A DNA stretch of 64,000 nucleotides from Pseudomonadota bacterium (GCA_029779435.1 JAKPAM010000100.1:1-64000); one strand, 5' to 3'. Positions 45,573 to 56,429 are shown, counted from the stretch's first letter. The notes: generated from the letters alone by a model not told the origin. Translations and numbers: made by a program.

Positions 45573-45958
45573 TCCTCTCCCCTGCTCATTTTTCTTGCAA
45601 TTCTGGCACGTTCAGTAACATGCGTCGTCGACCAGGAGACGCCGCTCTGGCAACCCTGCCACGGCGCCGTGTCCGAAGCGGCTGTCACGCCCTTACTGGA
45701 CAACTTCGGCCTGTCGACAATCGGCGCTTCCGTCGGCTTACATCGCCAAGTCAGCCACAAAGACAACCATCTTCGGGCCAAGTCTATCCGGAGAAGAACT
45801 GCGGATTGATCCTGAGCGGTCACGTAGGTGCGTCGAGTTGGGCGGCCGCTTCCAGTCCGAAGCTGCCACCCCCTGAAGCTGCAAACCTTGTATCAGAATC
45901 TAATGCGCTGTCTCGGACATTAATGGCAAAGAACAACTGGACGAATTACCCCTTCCCC
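45573..45958. other. Intergenic region downstream of glmS (attTn7 position)
   Basis: 386 bases between the glmS stop and the nitrilase-fold gene. No gene is supported. Known: Tn7 and relatives insert about 25 bases past the glmS stop. A TGT-starting sequence (TGTCTCGGACATTAATGG at 45910) lies 49 bases past the stop and could be an element end, but no inverted partner was found in the window. The promoter of the nitrilase/Rad50-like unit must lie here. Confidence 0.4.
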
Positions 45959-47812
45959 TCACTCCACCGTCACCGACTTAGCCAAATTCCGCGGCTTATC
46001 CACATCCGTCCCCCTCGCCAACGCCGCGTGATAAGCCAGCAACTGCAACGGCACCACATGCAAGATCGGCGACAACAACCCCGCGTGATCTCCCAAATTG
46101 ATGACGTTGACGCCATCACTAGGCTCGATCAACGTCTCCTGATCCGCGAACACGAAGAGTTCACCCCCTCGCGCCCGCACTTCCTGCAAATTCGACTTTA
46201 GCTTCTCGATCAACACGTCATTGGGCGCGACCACGACAACCGGCATCCGCGAGTCGACGAGGGCCAGCGGTCCATGCTTCAACTCGCCCGCCGCATACGC
46301 TTCCGCGTGGATGTACGTGATCTCCTTCAGCTTCAGCGCTCCCTCCATCGCGATCGGAAAATGCACGCCGCGCCCCAGGAACAACGCGTTCTCGCGCGGC
46401 GCGAACCGTCCGGCCCAATGCTTGACCACCCGCTCGCACTCCAGCACGCGATTCATCGCGGCGGGTAAGTGCCGAAGCTGCTTGATCAATTCCGCCTCGT
46501 GTTCGGCGCCGAGCTGATCCCTCAACTTGGCCATGACCAGCGTCAGCACGAACAGCGACGCCAACTGCGTGGTGAACGCTTTCGTCGAGGCGACGCCGAT
46601 TTCCGGCCCCGCGCGCGTGAGGAAGCGCAGCTTCGACTGCCGGATCAGCGCCGACTCGGGCACGTTGCAGATCGACAACGTGTCGGTCATGCCCAACGCT
46701 TTCGCATGCTGCAGCGCGGCCAGCGTGTCGGCGGTTTCGCCCGACTGGGAGATCGTGATGACCAGCGTGTCGGCCAGCGGCACCGAATCGCGGTACCGGT
46801 ATTCGCTGGCGATTTCGACGCTGGTCGGTACCTTGGCAACGGACTCCAGCCAATACTTGGCGACGACGCCCGAGTGGTAACTGGTGCCGCAGGCGAGGAT
46901 CAGTACCTGCTTGGTCCGCGAGAAGATCGCTTCGGCGTCGGCGCCGAACAGGCCGGCCGACACCGATTGGGCGTTGGTGACCATCTCGAGCGTGTTGGCG
47001 ATGGCGCCCGGCTGCTCGAAGATCTCCTTCTGCATGTAGTGGTCGTACTTGCCGAGCTCGATCGCGTCGGCCGACAACTGGCTTTCGATGATCGCGCGTT
47101 CGACCGGCTGGCCGTTGTCGTCGACGATCCGATAGCCGTTGGTGCTGATCTCGACGACGTCGCCTTCTTCGAGGTAAGCGACCGACCTCGTGACCTGCAG
47201 CAGCGCCGACGTGTCGGACGCCAGGAAGTTCTCGCCCTTGCCTGATCCGCCATTGCCGACACCCAGCAGCAGCGGCGAGCCCTTGCGCGAGCCGACGACG
47301 ACGCCGGGCTCGGCGGTGTTGATCGCGGCGATCGCATAGGCGCCGTGCAGTTCCTTGACCGCTTTCTGCACCGCTTCGAACAGCTTGATGCCGGTGCGCA
47401 GGTAGCGGTGCAGCAGATGGGCAATGACTTCGGTGTCGGTCTCCGACGTGAAGTTGAAGCCGTCGGCCTTCAGCGACTTGCGCAGCGCTTCGTGGTTTTC
47501 GATGATGCCGTTGTGGACGACGGAAACCGAGAAGTCGTTGCCGAGCGAGGCATGCGGGTGCGCATTGCTTTCGGTGACGCCACCGTGCGTGGCCCAGCGC
47601 GTGTGCGCGATGCCGGTGGGGGCGGTCGATTCGGCTGCGTCGGTACGAGCCTGCAGGTCGGCGACGCGGCCGACGGCGCGCACACGTTCCATCCTGTCGT
47701 TCAGCAGCGCGATGCCGGCCGAGTCATAACCACGGTATTCGAGCTTGCGCAGTCCCTCGATCAGGATGGGAACCACGTTGCGTTGGGCGACGGCGCCGAC
47801 GATGCCACACAT
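45959..47812 (-). CDS. glmS: Glutamine-fructose-6-phosphate aminotransferase (isomerizing)
   Basis: 617 residues, full length for GlmS (about 605-612). After Met1 the catalytic Cys2 opens the glutaminase domain ([20 protein letters not shown]). [13 protein letters not shown] and [11 protein letters not shown] are conserved glutaminase blocks. Two SIS sugar-isomerase domains follow ([32 protein letters not shown]), ending with [11 protein letters not shown]. It makes glucosamine-6-phosphate from fructose-6-phosphate and glutamine, the entry to peptidoglycan and LPS sugars. It is 55 bases downstream of glmU, so one operon is likely. Its 3' end carries the conserved TnsD target region. Confidence 0.97.
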   Translation of the reverse strand: MCGIVGAVAQRNVVPILIEGLRKLEYRGYDSAGIALLNDRMERVRAVGRVADLQARTDAAESTAPTGIAHTRWATHGGVTESNAHPHASLGNDFSVSVVHNGIIENHEALRKSLKADGFNFTSETDTEVIAHLLHRYLRTGIKLFEAVQKAVKELHGAYAIAAINTAEPGVVVGSRKGSPLLLGVGNGGSGKGENFLASDTSALLQVTRSVAYLEEGDVVEISTNGYRIVDDNGQPVERAIIESQLSADAIELGKYDHYMQKEIFEQPGAIANTLEMVTNAQSVSAGLFGADAEAIFSRTKQVLILACGTSYHSGVVAKYWLESVAKVPTSVEIASEYRYRDSVPLADTLVITISQSGETADTLAALQHAKALGMTDTLSICNVPESALIRQSKLRFLTRAGPEIGVASTKAFTTQLASLFVLTLVMAKLRDQLGAEHEAELIKQLRHLPAAMNRVLECERVVKHWAGRFAPRENALFLGRGVHFPIAMEGALKLKEITYIHAEAYAAGELKHGPLALVDSRMPVVVVAPNDVLIEKLKSNLQEVRARGGELFVFADQETLIEPSDGVNVINLGDHAGLLSPILHVVPLQLLAYHAALARGTDVDKPRNLAKSVTVE

Positions 47813-47867
47813 AAGAGCTGCTCCGGGTCTTGTATCGAGGAGAGAGTTGTTCGAGGAGAGGAATTGA

Positions 47868-49229
47868 CTAGGTTTTCTTTTTCTTGACCGGTCGCTGATA
47901 ATCGCTCCGCTCCGCCTGTTGTCGCGGATTCAACACCAGCACCCCCGGCGCGACGTCCTTCCAGACCGTCGTCCCCGCGGCGATCGATACGCCGCTGCCG
48001 ACCGTCACCGGCGCGACGAACTGCGTGTCCGATCCGACGAACACGTCGTCGCCGATCGTCGTGTGATGCTTGTTCGCGCCGTCGTAATTGCAGGTGATCG
48101 TGCCGGCGCCGATGTTGACGTTGCGCCCCACGGTCGCATCGCCGACATACGACAGATGCCCGGCCTTGCTGCCATCGCCGACCTGGGCGGCCTTCATCTC
48201 GACGAAGTTGCCGACGTGCACGTCATTACCCAGCACGGTGCCAGGCCGCAGCCGCGAGAACGGCCCCAGCGTGCCCATCTCGCCGACCTTCGTGCCTTGC
48301 AGGTGCGTGAACGGCTGCAGCACGGTGCCGTTGCCGAGCTCTGTGTCGATCAGCACGCAGTTGGCGCCGATCTTCACGTCGTTGCCGAGCACGACCGTGC
48401 CTTCGAATACGCAGTTGACGTCGATGCTGACGTCGGTACCGCAGGTCAGCGGGCCGCGGATGTCGATTCGCGCCGGGTCGGCGAGCATGACGCCGTCGGT
48501 CATCAGGCGCTCGGCCAGCTCGCGCTGCCACAGGCGTTCGAGCTCGGCCAACTGCTGCTTGCTGTTGATGCCCTGCGTTTCCCAGATCGCGTCGGGCTGG
48601 GCGCTGACGACGGGCACGCCGTCGGCGACGGCCATCGCGACGATGTCGGTCAGGTAGTACTCGCCCTGGACATTGTCGTTCTTCAGCGCGGCGAGCCAGC
48701 GTTTGAGCGGGACGGTGGGCACGACGAGGATGCCGGTATTGATCTCGCGGATCCGGCGCGTGGCTTCGTCGGCGTCCTTGTGTTCGACGATGGCGGTGAT
48801 GCGGCCGTCCCGGCGCACGATGCGGCCGTAGCCGGTCGGGTCGGGCATGTCGACGGTGAGGATGCCGAGCTTGTCGGTCCCGGCGGCGGCCAGCAGGCGT
48901 TGCAATGTGGCGAGCTGGATCAGCGGGACGTCGCCGGACAGGATCAGCGTCGGCGCGTCATCGTCGAGCAGCGGCAGCGCCTGGGCGACGGCATGGCCCG
49001 TGCCCAGTTGCGGTGATTGCAGCGCCCAGAGCAGGTCGGGGGCGCCCAGCGCCCGCTGGACGGATTCGCCGCCATGGCCGTGGATGACGACCAGCTTGCC
49101 GGGCGCCAGTTCGCGCGAGCGGGCGAGCACGTGCGCCAGCAGCGGTTTGCCGGCCAGCGGATGCAGCACCTTGGGCAACGCGGATTTCATCCGCTTGCCC
49201 ATGCCTGCGGCCATCACGACGACATTCAT
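47868..49229 (-). CDS. glmU: Bifunctional UDP-N-acetylglucosamine pyrophosphorylase/glucosamine-1-phosphate N-acetyltransferase
   Basis: 453 residues from the ATG at 49227-49229 with AAAGG upstream. The N-terminal uridyltransferase domain has [22 protein letters not shown], and the C-terminal left-handed beta helix has hexapeptide repeats such as [21 protein letters not shown]. GlmU performs the last two steps to UDP-GlcNAc. Lysine-rich C-terminal tail. It precedes glmS in the same direction. The non-coding bases upstream (49230-49310) are AT-richer and probably contain the promoter. Confidence 0.97.
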   Translation of the reverse strand: MNVVVMAAGMGKRMKSALPKVLHPLAGKPLLAHVLARSRELAPGKLVVIHGHGGESVQRALGAPDLLWALQSPQLGTGHAVAQALPLLDDDAPTLILSGDVPLIQLATLQRLLAAAGTDKLGILTVDMPDPTGYGRIVRRDGRITAIVEHKDADEATRRIREINTGILVVPTVPLKRWLAALKNDNVQGEYYLTDIVAMAVADGVPVVSAQPDAIWETQGINSKQQLAELERLWQRELAERLMTDGVMLADPARIDIRGPLTCGTDVSIDVNCVFEGTVVLGNDVKIGANCVLIDTELGNGTVLQPFTHLQGTKVGEMGTLGPFSRLRPGTVLGNDVHVGNFVEMKAAQVGDGSKAGHLSYVGDATVGRNVNIGAGTITCNYDGANKHHTTIGDDVFVGSDTQFVAPVTVGSGVSIAAGTTVWKDVAPGVLVLNPRQQAERSDYQRPVKKKKT

Positions 49230-49493
49230 CGAAAAACCTTTCTGGATCAATTGGTTGGCACGATCGCGTAAACCAAATCGGAAAATGTTAACACGGCAAA
49301 CTTTCTGTAAATGTTGCCGAATTCAAACCCGGCCCAGTATGCGACGGGCAACGGAAAGTGCCGTGTGGAAATCCACGGCAGGGGACGAATCGACCGGGCG
49401 GGCCGACGAAGGGATGCGGTAGCTTCCGTCGTCGTGCCGATGAGGGCTTACGGTGGCGCGAGCGCCCGTGCCGGATGGAGCCCATCGGGCACA

Positions 49494-49787
49494 ATGAGCG
49501 ATACCGTGCGGATGGATGCCGGCGAGGCCGGGTGCGAAAGTCCGCTGAACCATCTGCCGACGCGCCGCGCGCCGCAACTGATCGCCTATGGCGCGCGCGA
49601 TACCGACGAGCTGCGCCGCCAGTCCCAACGGTATGCGGCGGCGCTGGCCGAACGTGGCTCGGACGTCGCGCAGTACGCGGTGCCGGGCTGCGACCACTTC
49701 GACCAGTTGAACGAATTGGCGAACGCCGACAGCCCGTTCTTTCGCCAGTCCTTGGCGTTGATACGGCGCTCGGGGGACGACGCTTAG
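49494..49787 (+). pseudogene. C-terminal remnant of an alpha/beta-hydrolase
   Basis: 97 codons from an ATG at 49494. SPLNHLPTRRAPQLIAYGAR and GCDHFDQLNELANADSPFF match the C-terminal part of esterases related to arylformamidase, including the catalytic-His loop (CDHF). The nucleophile-bearing N-terminal two thirds are absent. No other gene is supported between glmU and the porin. Confidence 0.6.
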
Positions 49788-50023
49788 CCGGGGACGCCTT
49801 CATTCGGCGGCGGACGGCGGGGAGGGCTCCGGGCCGTTGAAAGGATCGGTGGCATCCCGGCAGGCCGCCGCGCGGTCCGGAATCCTCGATAAGTTCATTG
49901 CGCGACACTCGGGGCATCGAAAGTCGATTGAAAGGACCGGGTTTTCTTGTCAGCATCGGCGTTCGTTTCGGAACGCGGCGGGCAACGTATCCGCCGTATC
50001 GTTGATGTCAACGGAGGAAATCG

Positions 50024-51112
50024 ATGTCGAGAAGCAAGTGCGCGGCCGCGCTGCTGGCCGGCCTGTTGTCGCCGTGGGCCATGGCTCAGTCCAATGTCGC
50101 GATGTACGGTATCGCGGATGCCGGTATCGGCATCATCAACGTCGGCGGGGCGGGCAATTCGACCGCGCTCCGGGTCGACTCCGGTTACAACAGCACCGGC
50201 CGCTGGGGGATCCGCGGGACCGAGGATCTGGGCGGCGGGCTCAAGGCGTTCTTCAAGGCTGAAGGCGAGATCGGCTGGGACACCGGCGGCGGCGATGGCG
50301 GCGGGGGCGCCGCGCTGAACTTCGCTCGCGGCAGCTACGTCGGCATCGAAGGCCGGTTCGGACAAGCCTGGCTCGGCCGCGACTATGTGTCCGGCTACCC
50401 GGCGATGCTGGAGATCGACATCCTGCGCTATGGCCTGTTCGGCAATCTGCTGACGTTCCTGAGCGGCTATCAGGGCGCCACCGTCGGCGGCACCACTTAT
50501 GGTGCCGTGTCCGGCATGCAGACCCGTACCAGCAACGGCATCTTCTACAAGACGCCGAAGCTGGGCGGGCATGTGATCCAGGCGCATTTCGGTGCCGGCG
50601 AGCGTTACGTGGCGCCGAAGTCCGGCGGCAGCCATACGGGCGTGTCGTGGATCTTCGCTTCGGGCCCGTGGTCGGCCAGCGCCTGGTTCCACCAGCGCCG
50701 GACGGTACTCGCGCCGGACAGCAGCCTGCTCAAGATCAAGGAATACGGCGGCGGGGGCGGCTATCAGTTCGGGCCCGCTAAAATCGTGTTGGGCGCCGGC
50801 GCAGCCGACCCCGATGGTCCGCAGAAGCTGACGTTCTACAACGTCGGCGGATCGGTACGTGCCGGAGCGGGCACCGTGTACCTGCAGTACACGCGGATGA
50901 AGGAAGATGCCAGCAACGCGCGCAGTAACGGCCTGTCGCTGTCGTACACGTACCCGTTGTCGAAGCGGACCAATCTGTATGCGACGGCGGGTACTACCCG
51001 CAACAACGCGACCGGCACGTACGTGCTGCGCGGGTCGGGGGTGAGCTATGCGGCCGGCGAACCGGGCGCCGATCAGAAGGGCCTGGCGTTCGGCGTGCGG
51101 CATTTCTTCTGA
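50024..51112 (+). CDS. Gram-negative outer-membrane porin (Porin_4/OmpC-like)
   Basis: 362 residues with GGAGGAAA before the ATG. The signal peptide ends AMA, then QSNVAMYGIADAGIGI, the usual start of Burkholderiales porins; RWGIRGTEDLGGGLKAFFKAEG and the terminal Phe of GVRHFF are also typical. A 16-strand trimeric general porin is expected. A Gly-rich stretch (GGGDGGGG, about residues 89-96) occupies an early loop. A strong inverted repeat directly after the stop probably terminates transcription. Confidence 0.93.
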   Translation: MSRSKCAAALLAGLLSPWAMAQSNVAMYGIADAGIGIINVGGAGNSTALRVDSGYNSTGRWGIRGTEDLGGGLKAFFKAEGEIGWDTGGGDGGGGAALNFARGSYVGIEGRFGQAWLGRDYVSGYPAMLEIDILRYGLFGNLLTFLSGYQGATVGGTTYGAVSGMQTRTSNGIFYKTPKLGGHVIQAHFGAGERYVAPKSGGSHTGVSWIFASGPWSASAWFHQRRTVLAPDSSLLKIKEYGGGGGYQFGPAKIVLGAGAADPDGPQKLTFYNVGGSVRAGAGTVYLQYTRMKEDASNARSNGLSLSYTYPLSKRTNLYATAGTTRNNATGTYVLRGSGVSYAAGEPGADQKGLAFGVRHFF

Positions 51113-51117
51113 GCGCT

Positions 51118-51154
51118 GGAAAAGCGCCGATCCCTGGGCGATCAGCGCTTTTCC
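51118..51154 (+). terminator. Rho-independent-type terminator after the porin gene
   Basis: GGAAAAGCGC (51118-51127) pairs with GCGCTTTTCC (51145-51154), and CGATC/GATC pairs inside it. It starts six bases after the porin TGA; the TTTTCC tail lies in the stem. Confidence 0.65.
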
Positions 51155-51320
51155 GTCGGCAGGCCGACAGGGGCGCGCACGCCCATCGTCGCCCGCCGAG
51201 GTCATCGGCCCACCGTCGAGCGCGGTGTGGTCCGATGCACCGTATGGGCACCCGAGGACTTGAATCCTCCGACATCCGATGCAAAATCAGGGCGATTGCG
51301 GATCGATTTCCGAGGTGCCC

Positions 51321-52274
51321 ATGACCCGCGTGCTGCGTTGGCTGCTGCCGCTGCTCTTCACGTCACTGCTGGCCACCGGCTGCTCGCTGGCCAAGTTCGG
51401 CTATGACGCGTTCCCTTACTGGGCGATGTGGCAGCTCGATGGCTACGTCGATCTGGATGATGGGCAACGAGTGCTGGCGCGCAATGCGATCGACGATCTG
51501 CGCGCGTGGCACGAACAGGCGGAACTGCCGCGGTATGCGCGGTTCCTCAAACAGGTCGATGCGCGAGTCCAGGGGGTCGGGCAAGCCGCTCATGGCGCCG
51601 TGCAAGGCGCGATGGAGGGGGCGGGCGCCGGCACCGATGCCGCGGAACCCGGTGGCCGCGACGCGATCCGGCCGGCGGAATTCGGCGAGTGGCGCCAGGC
51701 GGTGATCGCTTACTGGGCGCCGCTGGCTGACCGGGTGGCGGCTCCGGCGGCGGTGCTGCTGACCAGCCTGACGCCGGCGCAGATCGAGCGGTTGAAGGGC
51801 AGGATGGCCGACGACAATCGCGATATGGCCAGGAAGTACCGGATCGATTCGCCGCAAGGCATCGCGCAGGCGCGGGCCGATCGGTTCATCGAGCGCTCCG
51901 AATATTTCCTGGGACGGCTCAGCGGCGACCAGAAGCGCGAGCTGCGCGAGAGCGCGGCGCGACTGCCTGCCGAGGAAACGCTGCGGCTGGCCGAGCGCGA
52001 GGAGCGCCAGCGCGCGCTGCTGGCGTTGATCGCGCGGCTGCAGGCCGAGCGGCCGCCGGCCGCGGTCGGGCAGGCCTGGACGCGCGACTATCTGATGTCG
52101 ATGGTGCGCTACGCGGATCCGCAACGGCGCGAACAGCTCGAACGAGCGCAGCGCGCGGCCGACGAGGTGACGGCGCGCACCGTCAATGAAGCGAGCGATG
52201 CGCAGCGGCGCCACCTGTCGAAGCGGCTGCGCGACTTCGCGGCGGATTTCGAGCGGCGGGCCGGCAGGGGTTAG
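51321..52274 (+). CDS. DUF6279 family lipoprotein
   Basis: 317 residues from the ATG at 51321. The signal sequence MTRVLRWLLPLLFTSLLATG ends at a lipobox with Cys21 (LLATGC). AKFGYDAFPYWAMWQLDGYVDLD is the strongest block of this family of largely helical lipoproteins. The rest is rich in Arg, Ala and Glu and probably helical. Probably outer-membrane anchored. Function unknown; convergent with the nitronate monooxygenase gene. Confidence 0.75.
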   Translation: MTRVLRWLLPLLFTSLLATGCSLAKFGYDAFPYWAMWQLDGYVDLDDGQRVLARNAIDDLRAWHEQAELPRYARFLKQVDARVQGVGQAAHGAVQGAMEGAGAGTDAAEPGGRDAIRPAEFGEWRQAVIAYWAPLADRVAAPAAVLLTSLTPAQIERLKGRMADDNRDMARKYRIDSPQGIAQARADRFIERSEYFLGRLSGDQKRELRESAARLPAEETLRLAEREERQRALLALIARLQAERPPAAVGQAWTRDYLMSMVRYADPQRREQLERAQRAADEVTARTVNEASDAQRRHLSKRLRDFAADFERRAGRG

Positions 52275-52316
52275 AAGCCGGGCCGAGTGGATTGATCAGG
52301 GGGCGCCGCCGGGCGT

Positions 52317-53324
52317 TCAGGCCACGCGCTCGTCCATCAGCCGCTGCGTGGCGGCCTGGGCGTCACGGTATTCGCCGTCGATCTGGTCGACCAGTTCGGC
52401 TGTCGACAGCACCGACTCGACGGCCGAAACCGTGTGCCCGGCGCTCCACAGGTCGACCCAGCGCTTGGGGCCGCGCATCTGGCCGGCATAGGCGCTGAAC
52501 AGTTCGCGCGATTCCTCCTTCGAGACCGGCCGCGCGACGACCTCGGGATCCAGGCCGCACGCGACGATCGACGGGCGCAGGAAGTTGGCATCGATGCCGC
52601 TGATGCCGCGCGTGAGCTGGATGTCGTCGATGTCGCTGTCGATCAGCATCTGCTTGTAGCGTTCGTCGGCGGTGGCTTCACGCGTGGCGATGAAGCGCGT
52701 GCCCATCAGACCGAGTTCGCAGCCGAGCGCGCGAGCCGCCCACAGCGCGTGGCCGTCGGAGATGCCGCCGGCCAGCACCAGCGGGCCGTCGTACAGCTTG
52801 CGCACGGCGCGTACGAACGACAGGCCGTTGGCCCAGCCGGTCTGCCCGCCGGCACCGGCGCTCAGCAAGACCAGACCGTCGACGCCCGAGGCCAGCGCTT
52901 TCTCCGCGTGGCGCATCGAGCCGACGTCGGCCAGCACGAAGCAGCCGACGTCATGCAGTTTCTTGACGTACTTCTCGGGCGACCCGACGCTGGCCAGCAC
53001 CATCTCGACCTTGTGCTTGACCAGCACGTCGACGTCGGCGTCCAGCTTGGCGGGGTCGGTGCGCATCAGCACGTTGGGGCAGATCGGGGCGGTCGGGCGT
53101 TCGGCGCGCGCGCGGATCTCGGCGATCTGCGTGAGCCAGGCGTCGAGCTGTTCGGGCTCGCGCGCGTTGACGGTCGGAAACGAGCCGATGACGCCATTGA
53201 CGCTGGCGGCGGCCGTCAGCTCGACGCCCGAGATGCGCAGCATCGGCGCGGCGATCAGCGGCAGGCGCAGGCCGGCGCGCAGGGACGGAGGTAAGGGCCG
53301 GGGAACGGTAGGGGACGGGGACAC
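52317..53324 (-). CDS. Nitronate monooxygenase-like FMN enzyme
   Basis: 335 residues from a GTG at 53322-53324, with GAGGAGTT ahead. LRLPLIAAPMLRISGVELTAAAS, VLLSAGAGGQTGW, PLVLAGGISDGHALWAARALG and LMGTRFIATREA are the FMN-binding TIM-barrel motifs of the NMO/2-nitropropane dioxygenase family. These oxidise alkyl nitronates such as propionate-3-nitronate. The neighbour is TrpB2, 80 bases upstream on the same strand; no functional link is evident. Confidence 0.9.
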   Translation of the reverse strand: MSPSPTVPRPLPPSLRAGLRLPLIAAPMLRISGVELTAAASVNGVIGSFPTVNAREPEQLDAWLTQIAEIRARAERPTAPICPNVLMRTDPAKLDADVDVLVKHKVEMVLASVGSPEKYVKKLHDVGCFVLADVGSMRHAEKALASGVDGLVLLSAGAGGQTGWANGLSFVRAVRKLYDGPLVLAGGISDGHALWAARALGCELGLMGTRFIATREATADERYKQMLIDSDIDDIQLTRGISGIDANFLRPSIVACGLDPEVVARPVSKEESRELFSAYAGQMRGPKRWVDLWSAGHTVSAVESVLSTAELVDQIDGEYRDAQAATQRLMDERVA

Positions 53325-53404
53325 TCTGGAACTCCTCGAGTGGTATGGCTGATGATCCGGGCTAATGTCTGGGAGGGTGATGGCCTTGGTCCGGTGGGCG
53401 GGCG

Positions 53405-54769
53405 TCAGGCGACTTGGGGCAGGCCGTCCAGCGCCTTGGCGAGTGCCTGCTCGTCATAGTGCTGGTCGGTCAGCTTGCCGGCCGCGTAGTCGGTATAGGC
53501 CTGCATGTCGAAATGGCCGTGCCCCGACAGCAGGAACAGGATCGTTTCGGCCTTGCCTTCGCGCTTGCAGCGCAGCGCCTCGTCGATCGCGGCCTTGACG
53601 GCGTGGTTGGCCTCGGGGGCGGGCACGATGCCTTCGGTCTTGGCGAACAGCACGCCGGCGGCGAAGCACTCGGTCTGCTGGAACGCGACGGCGTCGATCA
53701 GGCCCAGTTCCTTGACGTGCGAGACCAGCGGCGCCATGCCGTGGTAGCGCAGGCCGCCTGCATGGAAGCCGGGCGGCGTGAACGTCGAACCCAGCGTGTG
53801 CATCTTGGCCAGCGGCGTCATGTGGCCGGTGTCGCCAAAGTCATAAGCGTAGCGGCCGCGCGTCAGCGATGGGCAGGCGGCGGGCTCGGCGGCGACGATG
53901 CGCGGCTTGGGGGCCTCGCCGCGCAGCGCCTGGCCGATGAACGGGAACGCGATGCCGGCGAAGTTCGAGCCGCCGCCCGCGCAGCCGATGACGACATCGG
54001 GCCAGGTGTCGGCCATGTGCATCTGCTCGATCGTCTCCAGGCCGATCACCGACTGGTGCAGCAGCACGTGGTTGAGCACGGACCCGAGCGCGTACTTGGT
54101 GTCGTCGTTCTGCGCGGCGATCTCGACGGCTTCGGAGATCGCGATGCCCAGGCTGCCCGGGTGGTCGGGGCGTTCGGCGAGCACCGATCGGCCGAAGACG
54201 GTTTCATTGGACGGCGATGCGACGCACTGCGCGCCATAAGTCTCCATGACGGCGCGGCGATAGGGCTTCTGGTCGAACGAGACGCGGACCTGGAATACCT
54301 TGACCTCCAGGCTGTACAACGCGCCGGCGAACGCCAGCGACGTGCCCCACTGGCCGGCGCCGGTCTCGGTGGTCAGCCGCTTGATGCCGGCCTGCTGGTT
54401 GAAGAATGCCTGCGCGACCGCGGTGTTGGGCTTATGGCTGCCGGCGGGGCTGACGCCTTCGTACTTGTAGAAGATCCGGGCCGGCGTGCCCAGCGCTTTT
54501 TCGAGGTTGTGCGCGCGGATCAGCGGGGCGGGGCGCCACAGCTTGTAGACGTCGCGTACCGGCTCGGGGATCTCGATCTCGCGTTCGGTGCTGACTTCCT
54601 GCTGGATCAGCGACATCGGGAACAACGGCGCGAGGTCGTCCGGGCCGACCGGCTGGCGGGTGCCCGGATGCAGGACCGGGGGCAGCGCCTGCGGCAGGTC
54701 GGCCTGCAGGTTGTACCAGGCCTTGGGCAGGCGGTCTTCGGACAGCAGGTATTTGGTCGGCGCGGACAT
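53405..54769 (-). CDS. TrpB-like PLP-dependent enzyme (TrpB2)
   Basis: 454 residues with CAGGAGAC before the ATG, longer than TrpB1 (about 400). [21 protein letters not shown] places the PLP lysine at 113, and [15 protein letters not shown] binds the cofactor phosphate. [18 protein letters not shown] is diagnostic for TrpB2, which works as a stand-alone indole-scavenging tryptophan synthase beta chain without TrpA. No trp gene neighbours. It is a separate trp-related gene from the IS-interrupted TrpD-like gene at the window start. Confidence 0.92.
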   Translation of the reverse strand: MSAPTKYLLSEDRLPKAWYNLQADLPQALPPVLHPGTRQPVGPDDLAPLFPMSLIQQEVSTEREIEIPEPVRDVYKLWRPAPLIRAHNLEKALGTPARIFYKYEGVSPAGSHKPNTAVAQAFFNQQAGIKRLTTETGAGQWGTSLAFAGALYSLEVKVFQVRVSFDQKPYRRAVMETYGAQCVASPSNETVFGRSVLAERPDHPGSLGIAISEAVEIAAQNDDTKYALGSVLNHVLLHQSVIGLETIEQMHMADTWPDVVIGCAGGGSNFAGIAFPFIGQALRGEAPKPRIVAAEPAACPSLTRGRYAYDFGDTGHMTPLAKMHTLGSTFTPPGFHAGGLRYHGMAPLVSHVKELGLIDAVAFQQTECFAAGVLFAKTEGIVPAPEANHAVKAAIDEALRCKREGKAETILFLLSGHGHFDMQAYTDYAAGKLTDQHYDEQALAKALDGLPQVA

Positions 54770-54950
54770 CGTGTCTCCTGGGGGATCGGCATTCGGGTCG
54801 AAATCGTGCGGGCACGATGATGCCAGACCGCGGTGGCGTGGGGTCGAGCGCCATGCCGGCGGCTCGTGCCGCGCGGGCTCCCGGCCCGCGCCGGCATGCG
54901 TCGACGGCGCCCGCGCGCATCGGCGTGGAGTCCGAGGGATCCCGTCGCAG

Positions 54951-55157
54951 TCAGCCGATCGTCATCAGGCTGGCGTTACCGCCGGCAGCGGCGGTGCTGA
55001 TCGACGTCGACACTTGCCGGGCGGCCGAGGGCAACGGCGATTGCGTGACCCGGCAGCCCAGGCCGCGCAGATGGTCGATGTGGCGGTTGATGCCGTCGCG
55101 GGCTTCGGCCGTGATGACGGGGCCGATGTCGACGCCGAGCCGGTCGGTGCGGCCCAG
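54951..55157 (-). pseudogene. putA: putA remnant: internal deletion joining ALDH fragment to the C-terminus
   Basis: The strand reads LGRTDRLGVDIGPVITAEAR from the P5C dehydrogenase domain of PutA, then RHIDHLRGLGCRVTQSPLP, and jumps to [15 protein letters not shown] with TGA at 54951-54953, the usual PutA C-terminus. The N-terminal proline dehydrogenase part and most of the rest are gone. An in-frame TAG precedes the fragment. This is a scar left by two deletions. Confidence 0.7.
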
Positions 55158-55220
55158 CTATCTGCGCGAGTGTCGTGAGCGAAAAAAGGCTCGCATTCCC
55201 GGTATCGAGGGGACGCCGGC

Positions 55221-56429
55221 TTACTTGACCAACGGGCAGCCACCCTGTTCGATCGGCTGGAACGCCTGTTCGGCCGGGGTGGCGCCGACTTCCTTGTAGA
55301 AATCGTAGAGTCCTTTGGACTCGGACGGCTTCTTGACCTGCATCAGGTAGATCGGGTGGATCTTGCGCCCATCCTCGCGCACGCGTCCGGGGCCGAACAG
55401 CGGGTCGTCGGTGGGAATGGTCTTCATCGTTGCGATCACCTTGGTGCCGTCGTCGGTGCCGGCTTTCTCGATGGCCTTCGCGTAGTGCAGTACCGCCGAA
55501 TACACGCCCGCCTGCTGCGCATCGGGATAGAGGCCCTTGTTGCGCGATGCCAGTTCCTTGGCGAAGGCGCGCGTGGCGTCGGTGCGGTCCCAGTAGAACG
55601 TGGTGCTCAGATACATGCCTTGGGTTTGCTCCAGGCCCAGCGCTCGGATGTCGGGCAGCGTCATCATGATGCCGGCGAGCTGCTGTCCGTGGCCGCTCAG
55701 CCCGAACTGGACGGCCTGTTTGATGGCATTGGCCGTGTCGGCGCCGGCGTTGGCCAGGCCGATGATCTTGGCCTTGGACGCCTGGGCCTGCAGCAGGAAG
55801 GACGCGAAGTCCTGGTTGTTCAACGGGTGGCGGACCTCGCCGACGATCTTGCCGCCGGCCGCTTCGACCACGCCCCGCAGGTTCTTGGACAGCACGTGCC
55901 CGAACGTGTAGTCGGTGGTGAGCAGGAACCAGGTATCGCCGCCGTTCTTGGTGATGAGCCTGCCGGTGTTGTTGGCGTAGGACCAGGTGTCCATCGACCA
56001 CATGATGTGGTTGGGCGTGCATTTCTCGCCGGTAAGGTCGGACGAGGCGGCGGACGAGAAGATCGCCGCCTTGCCGCGTGTCCTGGCGAGATCGGCGACG
56101 GCCAGTGCGATCGCGGTCTGGGGGACGTCCAGGATCAGGTCCACCCCCTCGGTATCGAACCACCGGCGGGCGATCGTCGCGCCGACGTCGACCTTGTTCT
56201 GGTGGTCGGCGAAGACGATTTCCACCGGCTTGCCGGCGATCTTGCCGCCGAGCTTCTCGATGGCCATCCTGGCCGCCTCGACCGAGCCGTTGCCCGAGAA
56301 GTCGGCGTAGAGGCCGGACATGTCGGTCAGCACGCCGATGCGTATCGTGCCGTCGCTGATCTGGGCCGCCGCCGACAGCGGTAGCAGCGCCGCGGCCAGG
56401 GCCAGGGGAATCCAGGTGCGTGGTTTCAT
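55221..56429 (-). CDS. Branched-chain amino-acid-type ABC transporter substrate-binding protein (LivK-like)
   Basis: 402 residues; signal peptide ends AAA before QISDGTIRIGVLTDMSGLYAD. VEIVFADHQNKVDVGATIAR, STTFYWDRTDATRAFAKEL and KTIPTDDPLFGPGRVREDGRK are typical of the Peripla_BP_6 family, subgroup used for aromatic and other carboxylate ligands in Burkholderiales. No permease or ATPase genes adjoin. It is the last gene of a set with DUF169 and an acyl-CoA ligase in the same direction (20 bases after DUF169), so the ligand may be an acid activated by that ligase. Confidence 0.9.
   Translation of the reverse strand: MKPRTWIPLALAAALLPLSAAAQISDGTIRIGVLTDMSGLYADFSGNGSVEAARMAIEKLGGKIAGKPVEIVFADHQNKVDVGATIARRWFDTEGVDLILDVPQTAIALAVADLARTRGKAAIFSSAASSDLTGEKCTPNHIMWSMDTWSYANNTGRLITKNGGDTWFLLTTDYTFGHVLSKNLRGVVEAAGGKIVGEVRHPLNNQDFASFLLQAQASKAKIIGLANAGADTANAIKQAVQFGLSGHGQQLAGIMMTLPDIRALGLEQTQGMYLSTTFYWDRTDATRAFAKELASRNKGLYPDAQQAGVYSAVLHYAKAIEKAGTDDGTKVIATMKTIPTDDPLFGPGRVREDGRKIHPIYLMQVKKPSESKGLYDFYKEVGATPAEQAFQPIEQGGCPLVK

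Noticed and set aside
45573-45958. Tn7 left end after glmS
   Set aside because: Only a TGT-starting stretch was found; no inverted partner, no repeated transposase-binding sites and no tns genes. Kept only as an inference about the site.
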